A stretch of DNA of 43,745 nt, taken from positions 1-43,745 of the forward strand of contig JAFTPN010000032.1 in the NCBI GenBank assembly GCA_017463245.1, given 5' to 3'. A program made the translations under genes and the position numbers. Of this stretch, positions 15,683 through 23,608 are shown piece by piece. Numbering within the stretch: the first letter of the stretch is position 1; each line of letters opens with the position of its first letter. The notes beneath the pieces were generated by a model, which was not told where the DNA came from, did not search any database, and worked only from the letters and a program-made list of their open reading frames with translations. Source of the stretch: Clostridia bacterium (GTDB lineage Bacteria > Bacillota > Clostridia > Christensenellales > Aristaeellaceae).

Positions 15683-16570
15683 ATGAGAAAGCCTTTGTTC
15701 ACCGGTTGCGGTACGGCTCTGATTACTCCCTTCAAGAATGGTGAAGTGGATTACGAGGCTCTGGATAAGCTGGTGGAGGATCAGATCGCCAAGGGTGTGA
15801 GTGCGCTCATTGCCGTGGGTACCACCGGCGAGCCTGCTACCATGACCTGGGAGGAGCACCTGGCGGTGATCCGCCGCGTGGTGGAGAAGGCCGATCATCG
15901 TGTGCCTGTCATTGCCGGCACCGGCTCCAACGCCACCAGCGAGGCCGTGTATGCCGCCAAGCATTCCGCCGAGTTCGGCGCTGATGCCCAGCTGGTGGTG
16001 ACCCCCTATTACAACAAGACCAGCCAGGCGGGTCTGGTGGCGCATTTCAACGCCATTGCTGATGCGGCCACTCTGCCGGTGATCGTCTACAATGTGCCCA
16101 GCCGCACTGGGCTGAACATCGGCCCCGAGGCGCTGGCGGAGATCTGCCAGCACGAGAACGTGATCGCCGTGAAGGAAGCCAACTCCGATGTGGCGCAGGC
16201 CATGGAGAAGGTTCGCCTGTGCGGCGACAAGGTGGACTTCTACTGCGGCAACGATGACCTGATCCTGCCCACCATCGCCTGCGGCTTCAAGGGCGTGATC
16301 TCCGTGCTGTCCAACGTACTGCCCGCCGAGACCTCCAAGATGGCCAAGCTGGCGCTGGAGGGCAAGAATGCCGAGGCGGCCGCCATTCAGCTGAAGCTGC
16401 TGCCCTTTGTGAACGCTCTCTTCAGCGAGACCAGCCCCATCCCGGTGAAGGCTGCCCTGGCCAAGCTGGGCATGTGCGAGGATGAGCTGCGCCTGCCCCT
16501 GGTGCCCATGCAGGAAGGCCCCCGCCAGAAGATGTACGCCATCATGCGGGAGCTGGGTCTGATCGCCTGA
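15683..16570 (+). CDS. dapA: 4-hydroxy-tetrahydrodipicolinate synthase
   Basis: Condenses pyruvate with aspartate semialdehyde, the first step specific to diaminopimelate and lysine. The 295-residue TIM-barrel enzyme shows GTTGE (46-50), catalytic Y136 in YNVPSRTG with R141, Y110, and the Schiff-base lysine K164 in AVKEAN. These agree with the E. coli residues T44/T45, Y133, R138, Y107 and K161. The ATG at 15683 follows AGGAGG. It is second in the asd-dapA-dapB operon and should be under the same lysine riboswitch. Diaminopimelate made here would feed peptidoglycan and, in spores, dipicolinate. Confidence 0.97.
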   Translation: MRKPLFTGCGTALITPFKNGEVDYEALDKLVEDQIAKGVSALIAVGTTGEPATMTWEEHLAVIRRVVEKADHRVPVIAGTGSNATSEAVYAAKHSAEFGADAQLVVTPYYNKTSQAGLVAHFNAIADAATLPVIVYNVPSRTGLNIGPEALAEICQHENVIAVKEANSDVAQAMEKVRLCGDKVDFYCGNDDLILPTIACGFKGVISVLSNVLPAETSKMAKLALEGKNAEAAAIQLKLLPFVNALFSETSPIPVKAALAKLGMCEDELRLPLVPMQEGPRQKMYAIMRELGLIA

Positions 16571-16584
16571 GGAGGAATGCACCG

Positions 16585-17331
16585 ATGAAGATTTTGATCT
16601 CCGGCGCGCTGGGCTTTATGGGTCGCGAGGTAGCCACCCAGGCCAGGGCGCGGGACATTGAAGTGGCCTGCGGTGTGGACATTGTGTCCGGCCAGGCGGA
16701 CTATCCGCTGTACACCGATTTTGAAAACTGCCCCGTGGTGGACGCCATTGTGGACTTTTCCACCTGGAAGCCCGGCGCTGACCTGCTGAGCTATGCGGTG
16801 AAGCATCGCATCCCTGCGGTGATCGCCTCCACCGGCCTCACCAACGAGCAGCTGGCCGCCATTGACGAGGCGGCCAAGGCGATCCCCATCTTCCGCAGCG
16901 GCAACATGAGCCTGGGCATTGCACTCCTGCGCGCCCTGGCCAAGAAGGCCGCCTCCGTGCTGGGGGAGAACTTCGACATTGAGATCGTTGAGGCGCACCA
17001 CAATCGCAAGGCGGACGCCCCCTCCGGCACGGCGCTGATGCTGCTGGACGCGGTGAAGCAGGGCTGCGAATCCCCTCGTGAGGCCGTCTTTGGCCGCCAT
17101 GGCCGGGACTGCAAGCGCCAGAAGCAGGAGATTGGCGTGCACGCCCTGCGCGGCGGCACGGTGACCGGCGAGCATGAGGTGTGCTTCTTCGGCACCTCCG
17201 AGCGGGTGAAAATCAGCCACAGCGCAGAAAACCGCAGCGTGTTTGCTGCCGGAGCGCTGCAAGCCGCCATGTTCCTCGTTGGCAAGGAGCCGGGACTGTA
17301 CAGCATGGACGATGTGGTGGGACAGATTTGA
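16585..17331 (+). CDS. dapB: 4-hydroxy-tetrahydrodipicolinate reductase
   Basis: Reduces the DapA product with NAD(P)H. The 248-residue protein opens with the nucleotide-binding GALGFMGRE motif. The catalytic and substrate-binding segment reads EAHHNRKADAPSGTA, with His138, His139 and Lys142. VHALRGG is the second conserved block. It starts 14 bases after dapA behind GAGGAATG. A strong terminator follows the stop, so the riboswitch operon probably ends here. Later genes of the pathway (dapL or dapD/E, dapF, lysA) are not in the window. Confidence 0.96.
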   Translation: MKILISGALGFMGREVATQARARDIEVACGVDIVSGQADYPLYTDFENCPVVDAIVDFSTWKPGADLLSYAVKHRIPAVIASTGLTNEQLAAIDEAAKAIPIFRSGNMSLGIALLRALAKKAASVLGENFDIEIVEAHHNRKADAPSGTALMLLDAVKQGCESPREAVFGRHGRDCKRQKQEIGVHALRGGTVTGEHEVCFFGTSERVKISHSAENRSVFAAGALQAAMFLVGKEPGLYSMDDVVGQI

Positions 17332-17339
17332 CAAAACGG

Positions 17340-17368
17340 GTCAGTCGCAGTTGCGGCTGGCTCTTTTT
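17340..17368 (+). terminator. Terminator of the asd-dapA-dapB operon
   Basis: Arms GTCAGTCGC and GCGGCTGGC pair with two G-U pairs around a 4-base loop, then CTCTTTTT. Confidence 0.85.
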
Positions 17369-17397
17369 CGTGGTAGGATGGTGGGGAGGTGAGCAAT

Positions 17398-17868
17398 ATG
17401 CAGATTGAACTGATGCGCGCCACGGTTGCGGATGCGCAGGAACTGTGGAAGATGCAGAAAGAAGGCTTTGCGGAGCTGCTGGAGCGGTATCAGGATGTTG
17501 ACACCAATCCGGCCTGTGAGAGGCTGGAAAAGGTCGTTATGCGACTGGAGCAGCCGGAGACGGTGATGTATTTCATTCTTGCTGATGGGCAAAAGGTGGG
17601 TGCTGTTCGCGTTCGGGATGTGGGTGACGGCTGGAAGAAGCTTGGCCCGCTGTGGGTGATGCCTGCGTGGCGCGGACAGGGCGTGGCACAGCAGGCCATC
17701 TGCCTGGTGGAGGATATTCACGGCGCGGACAAGTGGATGCTGGACACCATTTTGCAGGAGGCGGGCAACTGCCACCTGTACGAGAAAATGGGCTACCGGC
17801 AGACGGGCGCGCCCCATGTGGTGAACGAGCGCATGACGCTGGTGGATTATGTGAAGGAGAAAAAGTAA
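17398..17868 (+). CDS. GNAT-family N-acetyltransferase
   Basis: A 156-residue acetyl-CoA-dependent acetyltransferase of the GNAT fold. The acetyl-CoA P-loop motif is RGQGVAQQAI in the stretch LWVMPAWRGQGVA. The C-terminal part reads HLYEKMGYRQTG, the usual strand that closes the fold. The ATG at 17398 follows GGGAGGTGAG. Only about 30 bases separate it from the dapB terminator, so it either reads through or has a weak promoter that I cannot identify. Its stop overlaps the start of a second GNAT gene (TAATG). The substrate cannot be told. Confidence 0.87.
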   Translation: MQIELMRATVADAQELWKMQKEGFAELLERYQDVDTNPACERLEKVVMRLEQPETVMYFILADGQKVGAVRVRDVGDGWKKLGPLWVMPAWRGQGVAQQAICLVEDIHGADKWMLDTILQEAGNCHLYEKMGYRQTGAPHVVNERMTLVDYVKEKK

Positions 17869-18380
17869 TGCAAGTTGGATATGTATTAACAGGCGAGCGT
17901 GTGTGCATCCGGGATTCCCGGCGGGCGGATGGTGCATTCTGTGCAGAAATGTGGCTGGATGCGGAGAATGGCCGCTACATGAGCGATCCGGAGGAAGCCT
18001 ATGCGGATGAGGAGTACCGCCAGGCGCTGCGGGAATTGGAGGACAGCCCGGATGGATACTATCTGATGATTGAAGCTGGTGGCGAACCTGTGGGCAGTTG
18101 CTGTGCTTTTCCAGATGATGAAAGAAAGGTATATGATATCGGGTATTGCATCCACAAGAACCATTGGCGCAAAGGATATGGCCAGGAAGCGGTGCGGATG
18201 CTGGTGGAGTGGCTTCGCCAGCAGGGCGCTGAGCGCATCACGGCTGAGGTTGCGATGGAAAATGCTGCCTCCAATGCGCTGCTGCGGAAGCTTGGCTTTG
18301 CGGTGACGAAGGAGACGGAGTTCAAGAAGTATGGGATGGATGTGCGGTATAAGAGCTATATCTATGAATTGATACTTTGA
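17868..18380 (+). CDS. GNAT-family N-acetyltransferase, RimJ/RimL-like
   Basis: A 170-residue GNAT acetyltransferase that resembles ribosomal-protein or aminoglycoside-type acetyltransferases of the RimJ/RimL group. The cofactor loop is KNHWRKGYGQEAVRMLVEWL. The C-terminal NAASNALLRKLGF is highly typical of this group. Its ATG shares one base with the stop of the upstream GNAT gene, so the two are translationally coupled and probably work together or on related targets. A bidirectional terminator follows. The substrate is unknown. Confidence 0.88.
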   Translation: MQVGYVLTGERVCIRDSRRADGAFCAEMWLDAENGRYMSDPEEAYADEEYRQALRELEDSPDGYYLMIEAGGEPVGSCCAFPDDERKVYDIGYCIHKNHWRKGYGQEAVRMLVEWLRQQGAERITAEVAMENAASNALLRKLGFAVTKETEFKKYGMDVRYKSYIYELIL

Positions 18381-18386
18381 TACACA

Positions 18387-18418
18387 AAAAGAGAGATGCC
18401 TTTCGGCATCTCTCTTTT
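18387..18418. terminator. Bidirectional terminator between the GNAT pair and the EF-G paralogue
   Basis: Perfect arms AAAAGAGAGATGCC and GGCATCTCTCTTTT flank a TTTC loop, with A- and T-runs on both sides. Confidence 0.95.
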
Positions 18419-18430
18419 CGTGCGCAGGTA

Positions 18431-20518
18431 TTAGTCCTCGTCGTCCTCCTGCTTGTCGGCGGCGGCGATGATCTTTTCGGCCACGTTGGCGGGCACTTCT
18501 TCGTAACGCTCAAAGCGCATGGAGAAGGAGCCGCGAGCCTGGGTCATGGAGCGCAGGTCGGTGGCGTACTTGAACATTTCGGCCTGGGGCGCTTCGGCTT
18601 CCACCATCTGCTGACCGTCGGTCTGGGTCATGCCGATGATGCGGCCGCGGCGCTTGTTCATGTCGCCCATGATGTCGCCCATGTACTCGTCAGGCACGAT
18701 GACCTCAACGTGCATGATGGGCTCCAGCAGCACGGGGGAGGCATCGGCGCAGCCCTTCTTATAGGCGATGCGGGCGGCCGTCTTGAAGGCCATTTCGGAA
18801 GAGTCCACGGGGTGGTAGGAGCCATCGTACAGCTTGGCGCGCAGGTGAACCATGGGGTAGCCTGCCAGCACGCCGCGGACGAGGTTCTCGCGCAGACCCT
18901 TTTCAACAGAGGGGATGAAGTTGCGCGGCACCACGCCGCCCACAACGGCATCCACAAACTCGAAGTCCTGCTCGCCATCCAGGATGGGGGAGAACTCGAT
19001 CCACACATCGCCGAACTGGCCGTGGCCGCCGGACTGCTTCTTGTGGCGACCCTGAACCTTCACGGACTTGCGGATGGTCTCGCGGTAGGGGATCTTGGGA
19101 TCCTGCAGGATGGCGTTGGCGCCGAACTTGGCGGCCAGGCGGTTGCGGATCACGTCCAGGTGCATTTCGCCCTGGCCGGAGAGCAGGGTCTCGGTGGTCT
19201 CGACGTTCTTTTCGATGGTGATGGAGGGATCTTCTTCCATCAGGCGGCTCAGGCCGGAGAAGATCTTGTCTTCTTCACCCTGCTTGGAGGCGTACACGGC
19301 CTTGCTCATGCAGGGGACAGGCCATGCCAGGCCGGGATACTGGATGGGGTTCTGGTAATCGGCCAGGGTGTCGCCGGTCTGGGTATACTGCAGCTTGGAG
19401 AAGGCGCCCAGGTCGCCGGCGTGCAGGGTCTGCTTGGCCACCTGCTTCTTGCCGCGCAGGATATACAGGCCGGAGGACTTTTCGGTCTTGTCCTTGTTGA
19501 CGTTGTACAGGATGGTGCTGGGGGTGAGCGTGCCGGAGAAGATGCGGAACAGGCTCAGCTTGCCAACGAAGGGGTCGGCGATGGTCTTGTAGATGAAAGC
19601 GGAGAAGGGCTGGTCGTCCTTGCAGATACGAACCTGAGCCTCGCCGGTGCGGGGGTTGAAGCCGTCATGCTCGATACCCTCGTGGGCGGGAGAGGGCAGG
19701 TACTTGGCCATCAGATCCATCATGCGGGCGATGCCAACGCCGGTGAGGGCGGAGCAGGCGCACACGGGAACGATGTCGCCGTTCTTCATGCCCTTGCGGA
19801 AGCCGATGAGAATCTCGTCGTAGCTGAGCTCGCCTTCCTCGAAGTACTTCTCCATCAGCTCGTCGTCAGCACCGGCGGCAGCTTCCACCAGGTCGTCAAA
19901 GGCCTTGTCGACCTTTTCCTTCATGCTTTCGGGCATGGGAACTTCCACGCTCTTCTTGTAAGCGCCTTCGTAGGCCTTCTTTTCCAGCACGTTCACAACG
20001 CCCTTGAAGTCGGGGCCTTCGCCGATGGGCATCAGCACGGGCACCACGCAGGAGCCGTGGCGGTCGCGCAGCTGCTGGGTGACCTTGTCGAAGTTGGCAT
20101 GGTCGCGATCCATCTGGTTGATGACGAACATACGGCCCACGCCGCTCTTCACGGCGTGCTTGAAGGCCTTTTCAGCGCCCACGTTGAAGCCGGTGACGCC
20201 GCCGACCACGATGCAGGCGGTCTCCACCACGCGCAGGGGACCCACCATTTCGGCGATAAAATCGAAATAGCCGGGCACGTCGATGATGTTCAGCATCTTG
20301 TCGTTCCAGTCGATGGGCGCGCAGGCGGCGCTGATGGAACACTTACGCTTGATCTCTTCAGCCTCGAAGTCAGTGGTGGTGGTGCCGTCTTCCACCTTGC
20401 CCTGACGGTCGATAATGCCAGCGGCGTAGAGCATGGCCTCGGTCAGCGTGGTCTTGCCCTCGCCGCCATGTCCCATGAGGGCGATGTTGCGAATGTTACT
20501 GGTCAAATAATCAGCCAT
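18431..20518 (-). CDS. Elongation factor G paralogue (EF-G2-like translational GTPase)
   Basis: A 695-residue five-domain EF-G-like protein. The P-loop GHGGEGKT is at 16-23. The G3 motif, normally DTPGH, reads DVPGY, so the His needed for ribosome-triggered GTP hydrolysis is Tyr84. The G4 motif NKxD reads NQMD (134-137). SAL of G5 is present. Domains II to V are complete, with RGSFSMRFERYEE near the C terminus. Tyr at this place is known in the EF-G2 side branch and marks it as a paralogue and not the housekeeping FusA. It stands alone, away from the rpsL-rpsG-fusA-tuf cluster. The start follows GAGGAGG. Its role in translation is unproven. Confidence 0.9.
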   Translation of the reverse strand: MADYLTSNIRNIALMGHGGEGKTTLTEAMLYAAGIIDRQGKVEDGTTTTDFEAEEIKRKCSISAACAPIDWNDKMLNIIDVPGYFDFIAEMVGPLRVVETACIVVGGVTGFNVGAEKAFKHAVKSGVGRMFVINQMDRDHANFDKVTQQLRDRHGSCVVPVLMPIGEGPDFKGVVNVLEKKAYEGAYKKSVEVPMPESMKEKVDKAFDDLVEAAAGADDELMEKYFEEGELSYDEILIGFRKGMKNGDIVPVCACSALTGVGIARMMDLMAKYLPSPAHEGIEHDGFNPRTGEAQVRICKDDQPFSAFIYKTIADPFVGKLSLFRIFSGTLTPSTILYNVNKDKTEKSSGLYILRGKKQVAKQTLHAGDLGAFSKLQYTQTGDTLADYQNPIQYPGLAWPVPCMSKAVYASKQGEEDKIFSGLSRLMEEDPSITIEKNVETTETLLSGQGEMHLDVIRNRLAAKFGANAILQDPKIPYRETIRKSVKVQGRHKKQSGGHGQFGDVWIEFSPILDGEQDFEFVDAVVGGVVPRNFIPSVEKGLRENLVRGVLAGYPMVHLRAKLYDGSYHPVDSSEMAFKTAARIAYKKGCADASPVLLEPIMHVEVIVPDEYMGDIMGDMNKRRGRIIGMTQTDGQQMVEAEAPQAEMFKYATDLRSMTQARGSFSMRFERYEEVPANVAEKIIAAADKQEDDED

Positions 20519-20622
20519 GATATGTTCCTCCTCGTTACATTTGAATGTGGTTGTATAAGCCCTTGGGGCTGCCGAATGGATGGACTTATACGCTCTCTCT
20601 TACGATAAGAGTATCATATCAT

Positions 20623-20680
20623 AAAAACTGCCAAAAGAAAAGCCTGATTTTGCATCAAAACGTATCTTTGGCAGTTTTTT
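20623..20680. terminator. Terminator downstream of murI
   Basis: Arms AAAAACTGCCAAA and TTTGGCAGTTTTTT enclose a 31-base loop. The T-run on the minus strand suits murI. The same hairpin precedes the EF-G paralogue gene. The remaining bases of 20519-20736 carry no gene. Confidence 0.7.
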
Positions 20681-20736
20681 ATAAAGTTTATTTTGTCTTT
20701 TTGGTGTTCTAAAAGCCAGAAATGACATGAAAAGCT

Positions 20737-21492
20737 TTATGCACGAGCCAGCAGGGTCTCCATCAGGGGGAGGAATTGGGCGGGGTCGCCGCTGGTTTTC
20801 AGGCAAAGGGAGCCGCCGCAGTCATTCAGCAGGTCGCGCTGCTCCAGCACCCGCGCCAGCTGGCGGGCGGTGCCGGCATTGCCGTCCAATACCAGCACAT
20901 GGGGCGGGAGGATCTCCTGCAAAATGGGGCGCAGGAATACATAGTGGGTGCAGCCCAGCACCACGGCGTCCACCTGGGACATATCGTAGGCCAGGAAATG
21001 CTCCTGCAGGTAGCGGCGCGCCTGGTCGAAGGCCTGGGTCTCCACCAGCTCCATCAGCCCGGGGCAGGGCAGGGGATGCGCCCCCTCGCCATAGCGCTGA
21101 TACAGCGCCTGGAATTTGGGCAGGCGCAGGGTCATGGGCGTGGCCAGCACCAGAATTTGACCTCCGCGGCGCTGCTCGGAGGCGGGCTTCAGGGCAGGCT
21201 CCATGCCGATGATGGGCAGGTCAAGCTCTGCGCGCAGGGTGGCGGCGGCCACGCTGGTGGCGGTGTTGCAGGCGATGACCACGGCCTTCACGTCCTGGGC
21301 GATGAGGTAGTCCATCACGCTGCGGACATAGCCCAGCACCTCCTGCTCCGGCTTGGTGCCGTAGGGGGCGTGGAGGTTATCGCCAAAGTAGAGAAAATCC
21401 TCCCTGGGCAGGGCGCGGCGCAGTTCGCCCAGGACGCTGATGCCGCCCACGCCGCTGTCGAACACGCCGATGGGGGAAAAACGATTGGGCAT
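20737..21492 (-). CDS. murI: Glutamate racemase
   Basis: Interconverts L- and D-glutamate for peptidoglycan synthesis. The 251-residue protein has the substrate Asp in GVFDSGVGG (D12) and the catalytic cysteine pair C75 in ACNTAT and C181 in LGCTHY. FGDNLHAPYG is another family block. The ATG at 21492 is chosen because AAGGAGGTG stands just before it; an ATG six codons upstream has no such site. The gene diverges from the DUF951 gene, and their promoters lie back to back. It is probably essential for wall synthesis. Confidence 0.96.
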   Translation of the reverse strand: MPNRFSPIGVFDSGVGGISVLGELRRALPREDFLYFGDNLHAPYGTKPEQEVLGYVRSVMDYLIAQDVKAVVIACNTATSVAAATLRAELDLPIIGMEPALKPASEQRRGGQILVLATPMTLRLPKFQALYQRYGEGAHPLPCPGLMELVETQAFDQARRYLQEHFLAYDMSQVDAVVLGCTHYVFLRPILQEILPPHVLVLDGNAGTARQLARVLEQRDLLNDCGGSLCLKTSGDPAQFLPLMETLLARA

Positions 21493-21523
21493 GGGATGCA
21501 CCTCCTTCATTCGCTATGGTACT

Positions 21524-21552
21524 ATTATAGTCAGACAGGATGAAATTAGCAA
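21524..21552 (-). promoter_or_regulatory. murI promoter
   Basis: On the minus strand TTGCTA (21547-21552), 17 bases, TATAAT (21524-21529). Its -35 lies 10 bases from the -35 of the divergent DUF951 promoter. Confidence 0.82.
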
Positions 21553-21562
21553 GGCGCTTTTC

Positions 21563-21591
21563 TTGCGTATTGCGGCGAAAAAGGGTATAAT
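21563..21591 (+). promoter_or_regulatory. DUF951 gene promoter
   Basis: TTGCGT (21563-21568), 17 bases, TATAAT (21586-21591). It is identical in both hexamers and spacing to the promoters at 2742 and 23524. Confidence 0.83.
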
Positions 21592-21622
21592 GGTGCGTAT
21601 TCCAAGGCAAGGAGATATACAC

Positions 21623-21829
21623 ATGGCAGAGATTCAGGAAATCCGCCTGGGCGACGTGGTGCAGACCCGCAAGCAGCACCCCTGCGGTTCCAGCGAGTGG
21701 ACGGTGATCCGCACCGGCGCGGATATCAAGATCAAGTGCAACGGCTGCGGCCGCATTGTGATGATGGACAGGGAGACCTTCCTCAAGCGGCGCAAGAAGG
21801 TATTGGTGCAAGGCCCTGCAACGGAGTGA
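21623..21829 (+). CDS. DUF951-family small protein
   Basis: A 68-residue member of DUF951, found throughout Bacillota with no proven function. The family signature is visible as LGDVVQTRKQHPCGSSEW and then GADIKIKCNGCGRIVMM. C-x22-C-x2-C spacing could support a partial metal or nucleic-acid-binding site. The basic end FLKRRKKV fits RNA or DNA contact. The ATG at 21623 follows CAAGGAGA. It is followed closely by signal peptidase I on the same strand. Confidence 0.92.
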   Translation: MAEIQEIRLGDVVQTRKQHPCGSSEWTVIRTGADIKIKCNGCGRIVMMDRETFLKRRKKVLVQGPATE

Positions 21830-21872
21830 CCTGCCCGTTTCAGGTGCAAAGATACAAAGGAGGCGGCGCAGA

Positions 21873-22397
21873 TTGTTTCACGATTTGATCTGGCTGGTAT
21901 GCGTGATCGTGCTGGCGCTGCTGGTGAGATGCCTGGTGGTGGAAGTGGTGCGGGTAAAGGGCGGCAGTATGCGCTCCACCCTGCAAAATGGCGAAGTCAT
22001 GCTGGTGAACCGGGCGGCCTATCTGCTGGGCGAACCGAAGCGCCAGGATGTGGTGATCTGCCTGTACCCCGGCAGGTACAGGGACAAGTGGAAGCTGGTG
22101 CCCCAGTATTTCGTGAAGCGGATCATCGGCCTGCCGGGGGAGACCATCGCCATAGAGGAAGGCGTGGTGCTGATCAATGGCGAGCCGCTGGAAGAGCCGT
22201 ACCTGGATGAGGCGCACACCCGGCGAAAGTCCAGCATGGCGCCGGTGACCCTGGGGGCGGATGAATACTTCGTCCTGGGGGACAACCGGGACAACTCCAA
22301 CGACAGCCGCCGGGTGGGTGCGCTGAAGCGCAGGGCGCTCATCGGCAAGGTGGAGGCGGTGTTCTTCCCCTTCAAGGCGATTCGGAAGATTCGGTAA
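21873..22397 (+). CDS. lepB: Signal peptidase I
   Basis: Cleaves signal peptides of exported proteins at the outer membrane face. The 174-residue Gram-positive-type enzyme has one N-terminal membrane helix at about 5-23. The catalytic Ser32 lies in GGSMRSTL and the general base Lys82 in FVKRIIGLPGE. The box GDNRDNSNDSR follows near 140. The start is a TTG at 21873, nine bases after AAAGGAGG; no ATG is better placed. Its 3' end overlaps the convergent VanY-like gene by 26 bases. Many signal-peptide proteins in the window are likely clients. Confidence 0.94.
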   Translation: MFHDLIWLVCVIVLALLVRCLVVEVVRVKGGSMRSTLQNGEVMLVNRAAYLLGEPKRQDVVICLYPGRYRDKWKLVPQYFVKRIIGLPGETIAIEEGVVLINGEPLEEPYLDEAHTRRKSSMAPVTLGADEYFVLGDNRDNSNDSRRVGALKRRALIGKVEAVFFPFKAIRKIR

Positions 22398-23442
22398 ACA
22401 GGCAGGCGGCCACCGCCCAGCCGGTGTTGTCCAGGGAGAGATCCTCCACCTCCCAGCAAGGCAAAGTGAATGATGTTTGGTGCTCCCCGGCGCTGCGGCA
22501 CACGGCTGCGGCCAGGGGAGCATCATTTTCGTCGTAGAGGGTCAGGGAGCCGTGCTGGTGCAGCAGAGCGAGGTATTCCTCTAAGGTGACGTTCAGGGCG
22601 TGCATCAGCATGGCGTGGGCGCGACCCACATAGCGCAGGTGCCAGGCGCGGCAGCTGTGGGCGGCGGGTTGTGCATCCGGCCAGCGGTGGATGAACCCGT
22701 ATTCCCAGCAATGCGCCGCCAGCCAGCGGCCGGCCTCGGTGGCGGCGTAGGGGACGGACGAGGGTGCGCCGTTCCAGATGGGGCACAGGCGCACATCCAC
22801 CGCCCAGGCGGTCTGATGCTCGGAGCAGTCCGGCGAGGCCACGGCCTCGCGAGCGGCGATAAGCGCATCTTCGATGGGCATATCCCGGGAAAGGTCAGCC
22901 AGGGTATCGGTGAGCAGGATGCGCTGCTGCTCGCCGGAGCGTGTTCCGGCAAACACGGTGAACTGCACAATGCGCTGGTTCCTTGCATCGGCATACAGCT
23001 GGGTGAGGGCGGAGAGTGTGTCCTCGCCGGATACAGCGGTGAGGTCGCGGCAGGCCACCCGGCCCTGCGTGTGGTTCAGCACGGAGAAGGTGTCCGCAGG
23101 CGTGTAGCCATCGGGCAGGGGGTGACTTTCGTCGATGAGCAGCAGCTTGCCCTTCATCAGGTGCTGGGTGGGCACGGTGAGCTGCTGGGTGGGGATGCCC
23201 TCCGGCAGCCCGGGACGGACGCAGGCGGGCAGGGTGGAGACAGGCTGTGATTCAGCAACCTCCGCCGGGGCGTGGAGGGGGTACACCTGCCGATCCACCT
23301 GGGCTGGGCGCGGCCACCACACCAGGGCGGCGATCAGGATAAGCGGAAGGCACCACAGCGGCCAGCGGCGGCGCTTGACGGGCTGGGGCGGCGGGGGTGA
23401 GGGACTCCACCCGCGAACCATGGGCGTGGACGTGCGTTGCAT
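22372..23442 (-). CDS. VanY/M15B-family D,D-carboxypeptidase-like protein, probably catalytically altered
   Basis: A 356-residue protein with a proline-rich cytoplasmic end and a membrane anchor at about 28-43. Residues 90-290 are like the VanY/LdcB zinc carboxypeptidases that trim peptidoglycan stems. The zinc ligands are present: H209 and D216 in SEHQTAWAVD, and H268 in RAWHLRYVG. The general-base Glu that normally stands three residues before the last His (EPWH) is Arg265 here. WLAAHCWEYGFIHRWP matches the family helix. The ATG at 23442 follows AGGAGG. A further 60 residues after the domain are not recognised. It may bind wall without cutting. Confidence 0.85.
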   Translation of the reverse strand: MQRTSTPMVRGWSPSPPPPQPVKRRRWPLWCLPLILIAALVWWPRPAQVDRQVYPLHAPAEVAESQPVSTLPACVRPGLPEGIPTQQLTVPTQHLMKGKLLLIDESHPLPDGYTPADTFSVLNHTQGRVACRDLTAVSGEDTLSALTQLYADARNQRIVQFTVFAGTRSGEQQRILLTDTLADLSRDMPIEDALIAAREAVASPDCSEHQTAWAVDVRLCPIWNGAPSSVPYAATEAGRWLAAHCWEYGFIHRWPDAQPAAHSCRAWHLRYVGRAHAMLMHALNVTLEEYLALLHQHGSLTLYDENDAPLAAAVCRSAGEHQTSFTLPCWEVEDLSLDNTGWAVAACLFTESSESP

Positions 23443-23523
23443 GGGGATGCGCCTCCTGGGGTGTTGATACACGCAGTATGCCCCACAGCGCGGTGGTTTA
23501 TACAGATTGTTACAGCCGTTTTC

Positions 23524-23552
23524 TTGCGTAATAGAAAAGCATATGGTATAAT
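23524..23552 (+). promoter_or_regulatory. Promoter of the gene at 23609
   Basis: TTGCGT (23524-23529), 17 bases, TATAAT (23547-23552). The -35 is preceded by TTTTC, as at the DUF951 promoter. Confidence 0.83.
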
Positions 23553-23608
23553 GCAATGGGTTTGTATACGCTTTTTTTACTTATTCATGTGCAAGGCTGG
23601 TGAGCTTG

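Noticed and set aside
18377-20608. 743-codon plus-strand ORF opposite the EF-G paralogue
   Set aside because: Same antisense shadow effect; composition is Gly/His/Val-rich and it reads through a terminator hairpin.
22601-22786. Overlapping frames inside the VanY-like gene
   Set aside because: Several short frames on both strands are open only because of high GC; none has a ribosome site or a domain.
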